Origin: Bacteroidota bacterium
GTDB lineage: Bacteria > Bacteroidota > Bacteroidia > B-17B0 > Aurantibacillaceae
Direction of reading: 5' to 3'
NCBI GenBank assembly: GCA_029237825.1
Contig: JAQZBQ010000002.1
Span: 476,820-540,819, forward strand
DNA length: 64,000 nucleotides
Shown: in pieces, positions 36,337 to 43,308 of the stretch
Layout: each line of letters opens with the position of its first letter
Position numbering within the stretch: position 1 is the stretch's first letter
Translations under genes and position numbers: made by a program
Notes under the pieces: generated by a model
The model's input: the letters and a program-made list of their open reading frames with translations, nothing else
Database searches by the model: none
Told to the model about the DNA's origin: nothing

Positions 36337-37692
36337 TTAAGGTGTAATAGTCCAGTTATATTCCAGTTTACAACTGTTGAATTCACTATCTATTTTTATG
36401 TAAGTTGTTTTTGATTTTTTTGCGATCCATTCAGTGATCGCTCTTTTCTGGCGTTCAAATGTTGCCATATTCAGCAATCGTATGTAATCATCCTTTAAGT
36501 TCGCTTTATGTGGTTCAGTTCGTGATTTAAGATAGATTATCCTCCAGGCTTGTTTAGCATCTGTTCCCACATGTTGTATAACAGGACTCACATCTCCAAC
36601 TTTCATTTGGTTCTCAATCATGAAAACTAAATTCTGATCCATTTGTCCGATCTCGTCCAGTTCCCATTTCGCGCTGTTTGCGGCAGGGTTAATCAATACG
36701 CCGCCGTTTTGTTTCGTGTCATTATCATTGCTAAACTTTAACGCTGCATCTTCAAATTTAATTTGGCCACTTACAATCAGATTTCGGATGCTATCTAATT
36801 CTTCTTTAGCTTTGATAACTTCCCATTGTGAAATTTTTGGCGACATCAACACATGTCTTACATCAACAGACTCACCTTTTCTCGCTACTAACTGCATAAA
36901 ATGATATCCGTATGAAGTCTCAAAAATTTCAGAAACTTCACCCGCTTTCAAACGGAAAGCAACCGCCTCAAATTCAGGAACCATTTGTCCGCGCATAACA
37001 GATTCATAGCGTCCGCCATTTTTTGCAGAACCAGGATCCTCACTATATAGAGCTGCTATCACACTCATGCTTTCTCCATTTACAACCCTTGTACGGTAAA
37101 CCTCCAGTTGATCCCGCACAGCTTTTTTGGCCTCGTCAGAAATTGGTGGTTTTCTTACAATGTGATTTATTTCCAGTTCTGAATTAATCAGGGGAAGACT
37201 ATCTGTATTCAGGGTGCTGTAGAACGCGCGAACTTCACTTGGCGTCAGTTTGGTTTCGCCTGTAACTTTCTGTTGCATCTTCTGGGCAATCAGCTGATTT
37301 TTCACATCGTCTCTTAACTCGTCTTTAAATACGTTGATACGTTTACCGTAAAAGGCTTCAAACTTTTCTTCACTCCCCAGCATCCCAACATAATATTGTA
37401 TCCGTCTGTTCAACTCACCATCAACCTCCGCATCCGAAACAACCACACTATCTCTGTCAGCCTGAGCCAAAAGTAATTTTTGAAATAAAACATCTTCAAA
37501 TACCCGACAACGTTCTTCGGGAGTAAATTCTTTTTTATCTTTTTGTTCTTTTTGCTGAAGTAAGTTCGTTTCTACTTCCGACAAGAGCAGGGGGTTTTTA
37601 CCTACGATTGCAACTACCTTATCCAGAATCTGAGGTTGGGCAAATGACAGGGTGGTTAAAAACAAAAAAGCAATTGCAAGTCTAATGTTCAT
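36337..37692 (-). CDS. surA: SurA-like periplasmic peptidyl-prolyl isomerase
   Basis: 451 aa. A signal peptide (LAIAFLFLTTLSFAQ) is followed by a SurA N-terminal chaperone domain (about residues 20-170, with VDGELNRRIQYYVGMLGS) and two parvulin domains starting near LEINHIVRKPP and VDVRHVLMSPK. Domain order fits SurA, the periplasmic chaperone delivering outer-membrane proteins to BAM. It starts 9 bp after the lipoprotein gene of the same run. The symbol is used by domain architecture; orthology to E. coli SurA is not proven. Confidence 0.88.
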   Translation of the reverse strand: MNIRLAIAFLFLTTLSFAQPQILDKVVAIVGKNPLLLSEVETNLLQQKEQKDKKEFTPEERCRVFEDVLFQKLLLAQADRDSVVVSDAEVDGELNRRIQYYVGMLGSEEKFEAFYGKRINVFKDELRDDVKNQLIAQKMQQKVTGETKLTPSEVRAFYSTLNTDSLPLINSELEINHIVRKPPISDEAKKAVRDQLEVYRTRVVNGESMSVIAALYSEDPGSAKNGGRYESVMRGQMVPEFEAVAFRLKAGEVSEIFETSYGYHFMQLVARKGESVDVRHVLMSPKISQWEVIKAKEELDSIRNLIVSGQIKFEDAALKFSNDNDTKQNGGVLINPAANSAKWELDEIGQMDQNLVFMIENQMKVGDVSPVIQHVGTDAKQAWRIIYLKSRTEPHKANLKDDYIRLLNMATFERQKRAITEWIAKKSKTTYIKIDSEFNSCKLEYNWTITP

Positions 37693-37701
37693 CCTACTAA
37701 G

Positions 37702-38568
37702 TTAATTATAAATTTCTAATTCTTTATTCGTTTTCGCTTTATCAAAAAAGTCTTTCTTGATTGTATTTATCAATTGTTGTTTCCGTTGATTGATAAGCAT
37801 ATTCTTTATATTGTTTTTTTCAAAGTTTAATGGAGACAGCGTGTTTTTTGATTTCACTTCAATTATTTTTAAAAAGTAAAAACTTGTTTCATCTGTAAAT
37901 TCAAATATTTTTCCGTTTTGTATTTCATATTCAGGGATCTCATTCAGTTGCCTCATTTCTTTTTTTAGATCATCAAACATCAGCCAGGTATTATCATTCA
38001 TAAAATAATTATTGGCGTACTGAATACACATGCTTTTTAAAAGTTCTGCGTCCTTCGGATTGGTTGAATAACATAGCTTTTTAAGTTTTGCCAGGTTAGG
38101 AATATTAAGAGGCGATTTCACGTACAATACTTTAACAATGTTATTCTTAAGTAAGAAGTTCTGAGAGTTAGCGTTATAATATTCTTCAATCTGATTCACG
38201 GATATGTTGGTATCCAGTTTTTCTTCTATTAATCTGGTCTGAAATTTAAAACAAAGGAGTTCTTTCTTATAAGCTTCCAATTCCTTGGTCACATCTAGCT
38301 CTTCTTCCGTTAAATAATTTAGTGCCTGCTGATAAAATACTTCATTGTATGCCCATTTGTTGATAAAGCTTTGAACGAAAGCCGCGCTGTCCGATTTGCT
38401 AAGTCCACGGGGAGCAAGGTGTTCGAGTTCCGAATCAAGTAATTTAACGGTATTAACCCTCGCAATGGCTTTTCCCAGGTCTTCCGTTGATTCGGTAGTT
38501 TTTTCACAGGATCCCATAAATACGGAAAACGGGAGAATAAAAAATATTTTGATGATCAAATGGCGCAC
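37702..38568 (-). CDS. SurA-N-like lipoprotein
   Basis: 288 aa. The signal ends SVFMGSC, giving a lipidated protein. The mature part starts with ARVNTVKLLDSELEHLAPRGLSKSD, which resembles the SurA/PpiD N-terminal chaperone helix, and continues all-helical. Around residues 150-260 is a parvulin-like stretch that I cannot match to an intact PPIase motif, so it may be catalytically dead. It lies between two parvulin genes. It probably serves as an accessory periplasmic chaperone at the outer membrane. Confidence 0.72.
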   Translation of the reverse strand: MRHLIIKIFFILPFSVFMGSCEKTTESTEDLGKAIARVNTVKLLDSELEHLAPRGLSKSDSAAFVQSFINKWAYNEVFYQQALNYLTEEELDVTKELEAYKKELLCFKFQTRLIEEKLDTNISVNQIEEYYNANSQNFLLKNNIVKVLYVKSPLNIPNLAKLKKLCYSTNPKDAELLKSMCIQYANNYFMNDNTWLMFDDLKKEMRQLNEIPEYEIQNGKIFEFTDETSFYFLKIIEVKSKNTLSPLNFEKNNIKNMLINQRKQQLINTIKKDFFDKAKTNKELEIYN

Positions 38569-38587
38569 CGAAGTTTGAGTTAAAAAG

Positions 38588-38613
38588 AAAAGGCTGTATA
38601 GCTACAGCCTTTT
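38588..38613 (-). terminator. Terminator inside the chaperone gene run
   Basis: AAAAGGCTGTA (38588-38598) pairs with TACAGCCTTTT (38603-38613) around a 4-base loop, followed on the minus strand by CTTTTT. It lies just after the 709-aa PPIase stop and before the lipoprotein start, so it may terminate or attenuate transcription between them. Confidence 0.85.
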
Positions 38614-38631
38614 CCGAATTAGAATGGGTAT

Positions 38632-40761
38632 TTATTTAATCGTATTTAATACGTCATCGTTAACCTTAACGGTGTATTTATTTTTAAGGTAGGCAAGCCA
38701 TTCTTTTTCAAGATGGTTTTGATAGTCGGCAGTGATCATGCCCTTTGCTTCCGCAATTGTTTTAGGAGTTTTACCCATCACTTTATTTACTACCATTACG
38801 GTTACTTTATTTTCTTTCGTGTCCTTAATATCTATTGAAACCACACCCTGTTTCCAGTTTGCATCCACATCTTTGTTTTCTCCTTTTAAATAGGTAATGT
38901 TTTCAACGGTCACATTTAGTTGAGAGGTTTTATTAACGGTTTCCGTGATTTCTTTTTCAGATTTGTTTTTCTTCAACATACCGCGTACGTCCTTGGCAAT
39001 CTTTTCGTTCGCGCATTTATAAAGGGTTACATCAGCACGTTCATCCCACAGGTAGTTATTTTTATTCTGTTCGTAAAACGCCCTCAAACCCGCAGTATCT
39101 TTTACAGCCTTGCTCCATACTTTCTGATCAGTTAAATCAAAAAGCAAAATTCCGTCACGGTATTCTTTCAGTAAATTTCTGAATTCAGGATATTTGGATT
39201 CCAAATTTGAATCTTCATAGTTTATGAGTGTCTCATCAACGAATTCTTTATACGATTGATTGAGGAACATCGCATAATCCGTTTTAGGCCTCGCAGTCTG
39301 ATGTGATTCGATATATTTTGCGAAATCATCCTGGCCATAAATTATAATTGTTTCTTTACCGGAAGCGTCTTTTGATGATATTCTGAACATTTCCTTCTTG
39401 CCGAGCTTGTTCGCTTTTGCGGCTTCCCATTTTCCCTGAAACACAGTAGTATCAAGAACTTTTAAAAATTCTTTTTTAGCCACCGGGTTTTCTTTGAAAT
39501 TATTTTCGCGCTTTATTTTTTCAATGAGTGATGATTTTCCTGCTTGGGTACGGGTGTCTTTTCCAATTCGTTGTTTCAGATCCCCTTTCATGTCAGCAAA
39601 AGAAGCGAGGCCTTTTTTATCGAGGCGTTTTACAATATGCCAACCATAATTGGTAGTAAACGGTGCGCTGTAATCGCCGTTATTTTGTAATGCAAACGCC
39701 GCTTTTTCAAATTCAATAGGCATTCTACTGCTTCCAAACCACTGTAATTGTCCGCCTTTTTCTGCACTTGGTTTATCATCTGAAAACTGACGGGCAAGAT
39801 CTTCAAATTTTTCGCCAGCTTTTAGTTTAGAATAAATTTCGTCGATTTTGGTTTTCAAATTTTCTTTGTCTTTATCTCCCATATCCTTCGAAAATTTAAC
39901 CATTATATGTGCGGTTAAAATTTCACCCTGACTTGGCCGTTTATCGTACACTTTTATAATATGATATCCAAAGCGCGTTCTAACCGGCATGGTTATTTCA
40001 CCGACATTTGCTTTGTACGCAGCCGATTCAAACGGGTAAACCATTTGAAGGGAAGTAAAATAGCCTAGATCCCCACCATTTTCTACGGCAGAAGGATCTT
40101 CAGATGTTTTTTTTGCAATGGCAGCAAACTTGTCATCACCAGAACCCATTAAAGCGGCGAGACCTTTTACCGCGTTGAGTTTATTTGTGTAGGCTACAGA
40201 ATCCTGATGAGTAGAAGATTTCGAAAGTGCCGAACTTTTCTTTAGCAGATTTTCATATTCGGAGATTTTAGTTGAAGAGGGACTTTTTCCGTTTAACGCG
40301 TCCCGGATGATCATCAAACGAGTATAGGCTTCAATGGTATCTTTTGGTAAAGCACCCTCGTCTACACGTATTAAAATATGTGAAGCTTTAACTTCGGTTT
40401 TCAGCCGTTCATAGGCTTCCTGAAGCAAGGCATCGTTTACGTTTTTATCTGTGAGATAAGGGGTTGCCAGTTGTTTGCGGTAACCGCTTAATTCATTTTT
40501 AAATGATGTGTTAGTGTCAAGCCCATTAGCTTCTGCTTCAAAAACTTTCATTTTAAAAGTAGAAAACAGATCAACATATTCTTTTACTGATTTTTGTTCT
40601 TTGTTGACTTCTTTACCACTGTTTTTCTTATAAACATTTTCAAATTCACTTTTGTAAACCGGTTTTCCGTTTATCGTCATAATTACCGGCTCAGCTGTTT
40701 GAGCAAGTGCAGCAAATCCGGCTGCAGTTAGTGTTAATAATCCAAGGGTACGTTTCTTCAT
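38632..40761 (-). CDS. Multi-parvulin periplasmic peptidyl-prolyl isomerase
   Basis: 709 aa with a signal peptide (LLTLTAAGFAALAQ). An N-terminal SurA/PpiD-type chaperone segment (VIMTINGKPVYKSEFENVYKKN) is followed by two clear parvulin domains starting near residue 110 (VKASHILIRVDE) and 280 (LTAHIMVKFSKD); each contains the GGDLGYF / GGQLQWF motif. A further parvulin-like or helical region lies near residue 590. It is likely soluble or loosely held in the periplasm and helps fold outer-membrane proteins. Own -7 box at 40784-40791 and own terminator at 38588-38613. Confidence 0.9.
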   Translation of the reverse strand: MKKRTLGLLTLTAAGFAALAQTAEPVIMTINGKPVYKSEFENVYKKNSGKEVNKEQKSVKEYVDLFSTFKMKVFEAEANGLDTNTSFKNELSGYRKQLATPYLTDKNVNDALLQEAYERLKTEVKASHILIRVDEGALPKDTIEAYTRLMIIRDALNGKSPSSTKISEYENLLKKSSALSKSSTHQDSVAYTNKLNAVKGLAALMGSGDDKFAAIAKKTSEDPSAVENGGDLGYFTSLQMVYPFESAAYKANVGEITMPVRTRFGYHIIKVYDKRPSQGEILTAHIMVKFSKDMGDKDKENLKTKIDEIYSKLKAGEKFEDLARQFSDDKPSAEKGGQLQWFGSSRMPIEFEKAAFALQNNGDYSAPFTTNYGWHIVKRLDKKGLASFADMKGDLKQRIGKDTRTQAGKSSLIEKIKRENNFKENPVAKKEFLKVLDTTVFQGKWEAAKANKLGKKEMFRISSKDASGKETIIIYGQDDFAKYIESHQTARPKTDYAMFLNQSYKEFVDETLINYEDSNLESKYPEFRNLLKEYRDGILLFDLTDQKVWSKAVKDTAGLRAFYEQNKNNYLWDERADVTLYKCANEKIAKDVRGMLKKNKSEKEITETVNKTSQLNVTVENITYLKGENKDVDANWKQGVVSIDIKDTKENKVTVMVVNKVMGKTPKTIAEAKGMITADYQNHLEKEWLAYLKNKYTVKVNDDVLNTIK

Positions 40762-40783
40762 AAATCTTTGTTTTTAAAGGCTA

Positions 40784-40791
40784 GCAAATTT
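40784..40791 (-). promoter_or_regulatory. -7 box of the multi-parvulin gene
   Basis: Minus strand reads TAAATTTG, an exact TAnnTTTG, 22 bases upstream of the start codon. No clear -33 TTG was seen. Confidence 0.5.
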
Positions 40792-40821
40792 AAAATTAGT
40801 TTTGAATTATTTTAATCATGG

Positions 40822-41931
40822 TTATTTAATCACCTCTTCCAATTTTGCATCAAGGTCGGCGCCTCTTAAATTTTTGGCAATTATTACCCCGTCTTTATCC
40901 AGGAGTAAATTCTGAGGAATGCTTGTAATGCCGAACAGCTTACCCGCATCATTTCCCCAACCTTTTAAATCACTTACCTGAGTCCATGTAAGTTGGTCTT
41001 TTTCAATAGCCTGAATCCATTTCTCTTTTACCTGGTCAAACGAAACTCCCAAAACGGTAAATCCTTTGTCTTTATATTTATTATAAGCCATTACCACATT
41101 CGGATTTTCTGCACGGCAGGGCCCGCACCAGCTAGCCCAAAAATCTACCAAAACATATTTTCCTTTGAGGTCAGAAAGGTTAATCATTTTTCCGTTTGGA
41201 TCGGCCTGGGCAAAATTCGTTGCTTTGTAACCAATTGTTGATCCCCTCATTTGATTGAGCTTTTCCTGCGCAAGTTTGCCATATTTGGTATTTAAAATGC
41301 TTTTATCTAATAAACCCACAACCCTTTCCAGTTCTTCCATGGAGGCATTTGAATTCTGATTATTAAAATAAATCGCATAACCGCTTACGGCAGATTTTGG
41401 ATGTGACGAAATAAAATTTTCCATGGCAGTTTTCACTTCTTTTTCCATGCCCTGGTATTCAGCTACTTTGGAATTCATTGTGGTCGCGTCGCCTTTCATC
41501 TTTGCTTCGTTGTAAGCATTTACAATTTGTTGCTGTCTGGATCCAAATCCTTGCATCATGGCGTTGTAGGATTGGTAATCCTTTTGAGTTTCGCCACCTG
41601 TAACTCTCGAAAACGGTAAACTGTCAAGGCTTCCTGTAATTGTTGTTTTGCCTCCATCTATAAAAAAGACAAGGTTGGGTTGTTCATTAATATTTCGAGT
41701 GCGGGTAATCCAAAACATGTTTGTTTCGGAACTTTTGCCATTAAATGAGAATTTTCCACCTTTTATTTTAGCACTGTCGGTTAGATCTATGCCATCCCAC
41801 TTGTGGTGCATATATATAAAAGCGTTTTCAGGTGCGTTTTTGAAACTGCCAGAAACGTTAAAGGTAAATTTTGTCTGGGAATATACCGTTATGCTAAGGA
41901 GGGAAAGGCTAAAAAGAAGGTATTTTGTCAT
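40822..41931 (-). CDS. TlpA-like thiol-disulfide oxidoreductase with DUF4369
   Basis: 369 aa with a signal peptide (SLSLLSITVYS). Residues about 22-130 are a DUF4369 domain (FTFNVSGSFKNAPENAFIYMHHKW). After a helical linker, residues about 235-369 form a thioredoxin-like domain with the active site WCGPC in VDFWASWCGPCRAENP and a cis-Pro at SIPQNLLLDKDG. Such proteins act as periplasmic disulfide reductants, for example in cytochrome maturation or as housekeeping reductases. It heads the long minus-strand run and has its own -7 box at 41954-41961. Confidence 0.92.
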   Translation of the reverse strand: MTKYLLFSLSLLSITVYSQTKFTFNVSGSFKNAPENAFIYMHHKWDGIDLTDSAKIKGGKFSFNGKSSETNMFWITRTRNINEQPNLVFFIDGGKTTITGSLDSLPFSRVTGGETQKDYQSYNAMMQGFGSRQQQIVNAYNEAKMKGDATTMNSKVAEYQGMEKEVKTAMENFISSHPKSAVSGYAIYFNNQNSNASMEELERVVGLLDKSILNTKYGKLAQEKLNQMRGSTIGYKATNFAQADPNGKMINLSDLKGKYVLVDFWASWCGPCRAENPNVVMAYNKYKDKGFTVLGVSFDQVKEKWIQAIEKDQLTWTQVSDLKGWGNDAGKLFGITSIPQNLLLDKDGVIIAKNLRGADLDAKLEEVIK

Positions 41932-41953
41932 TAGTAATAGGTTGTTTAACTGG

Positions 41954-41961
41954 CAAATGTA
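41954..41961 (-). promoter_or_regulatory. -7 box of the TlpA-like gene
   Basis: Minus strand reads TACATTTG, an exact TAnnTTTG, 22 bases upstream of ATG 41931. Confidence 0.55.
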
Positions 41962-42097
41962 GTTTTTATTGTGATTTTAGTGTTAAGCCATTCGTTAAAA
42001 AATGAAAATAAGGATTTTGAGCTTAAAATGTGGTTTATAATCGCGGGACATCAAATATTAACTCTTTATTACATTATTATGATTTTATCCACAATTC

Positions 42098-42129
42098 TTT
42101 GTGAGGAAGATCAAATTGTCTTATTTTTG
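42098..42129 (+). promoter_or_regulatory. Full Bacteroidota promoter of the LTD/TonB receptor/endonuclease locus
   Basis: TTTG (42098-42101), a 20-base spacer and TATTTTTG (42122-42129) match the consensus TTTG-N19-21-TAnnTTTG exactly. The transcript should start near 42135, giving a leader of about 90 bases before ATG 42227, unusually long for this window. The leader contains no ORF I could support. The rest of the 41932-42226 gap holds only this and the opposing TlpA-gene promoter. Confidence 0.75.
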
Positions 42130-42226
42130 CAAGGCTAAAATTGACCACCCTATAAGAGGAGTTCTGTTCTGAAATCCGCCTTAAACCACTTTTAGCATTT
42201 GAATTTAAACACCTAAAAATTACATC

Positions 42227-43222
42227 ATGAAAAAAACTTTACTTAGTTTATCATTAATGGCAATCGCTTTTGTTGGCCACTCTCAAAATTGTACGGAATT
42301 GTTTATTTCAGAATACGTTGAGAGCACAAATAATGATAAAGCCCTCGAGATTTATAATCCGACTGCGTCTCCTATTACTATTAATAATGATTATCGTATT
42401 GTGCGGTATAATAATGGTACAGGCTCTTTCACTGGTGCTCCTGCTACTCAACAATATGTGATTTTAAAACAGCATACAATTCAGCCATATGATGTATGGG
42501 TATTAGCTATCGATAAAAGAAATCCCTCTGCAGCTTGTCCTGGTAATGACTGCGCGGTTAGTGCGGCTTTACAATTGGTGGTAGATACGTTTGTTTGTCC
42601 TGATTACAATATTAGCTATGCTTTGTCACACAATGGCAATGATGCTATTTCTTTACAAAAAAATGTAGGAGGAAACTGGATTTATCTAGATATTTTTGGC
42701 GAAATTGGTTTCGATCCGATAATTGGATGGGCAGATTGTCCTCCCTTTTATGCATCTGACTGCGTTAATTCTCGTAGGGTTTTTACCGAAGATCACACAA
42801 TGATTAGAAAAAGTAGTGTTCGTTCGGGACGAACCGTGAATGATGCTTTTAATCCTACAGTCGAATGGGATACATTAACTGAAAATAAACTCGTAAATAA
42901 TGTGGCTGTAACCAATCACCAGCTTGGAAGCCATTCCTGTGATTGTGCTCCGGTTGGCATCAAGGAGTATAATAAGAATTCCGAATTTAAAATGTTTCCA
43001 AACCCGGCTTTGAGTTCTTCAGTCTTGACATTTCTTTCTGCAGACAAGCGTATTTCAACGGTTAAAATTATAAATGTAGTTGGTCAGAATGTTTTGACGG
43101 TAAAACTTGACAATCCTTCTTTAAAATTTGATCAAAAATTTAATCTTCCCTCTGGTGTATATTTTGCGGATGTTATTTTTGAAAATCATTCATCTTCCAC
43201 TGAAAAGTTAATAATTGAATAA
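42227..43222 (+). CDS. Lamin-tail-domain protein with T9SS type A sorting domain
   Basis: 331 aa. Sec signal (LLSLSLMAIAFVGHSQ), then a lamin-tail domain (about residues 22-190) starting ELFISEYVEST.NDKALEIYNPT and including QPYDVWVLA. Several Cys pairs (CPGNDC, CPPFYASDC) may form disulfides, and a Cys-pair SHSCDCAP linker precedes the C-terminal T9SS sorting domain (FPNPALSS ... LPSGVYFADV ... KLIIE). It is therefore exported through SprA and bound to or released from the cell surface. Lamin-tail domains in bacteria often accompany nucleases and phosphatases; here the TonB receptor and an endonuclease I follow. Confidence 0.88.
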   Translation: MKKTLLSLSLMAIAFVGHSQNCTELFISEYVESTNNDKALEIYNPTASPITINNDYRIVRYNNGTGSFTGAPATQQYVILKQHTIQPYDVWVLAIDKRNPSAACPGNDCAVSAALQLVVDTFVCPDYNISYALSHNGNDAISLQKNVGGNWIYLDIFGEIGFDPIIGWADCPPFYASDCVNSRRVFTEDHTMIRKSSVRSGRTVNDAFNPTVEWDTLTENKLVNNVAVTNHQLGSHSCDCAPVGIKEYNKNSEFKMFPNPALSSSVLTFLSADKRISTVKIINVVGQNVLTVKLDNPSLKFDQKFNLPSGVYFADVIFENHSSSTEKLIIE

Positions 43223-43244
43223 TTTTTCTTAAATAGAATTTGGA

Positions 43245-43288
43245 AAACTGTCGGTTTTGGAATCCCTAAAGCGACAGTTTCTTTTTTT
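43245..43288 (+). terminator. Hairpin between the lamin-tail gene and the TonB receptor gene
   Basis: AAACTGTCG (43245-43253) pairs with CGACAGTTT (43272-43280), an 18-base loop, followed by CTTTTTTT. It is a terminator-like element inside the presumed operon, consistent with excess expression of the first gene. Confidence 0.8.
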
Positions 43289-43308
43289 AATCACCCTATT
43301 AAATTTTC

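Noticed and set aside
36324..36386. GTG start for the MoxR gene
   Set aside because: It would overlap surA by 50 bases and add an unrelated N-terminus.
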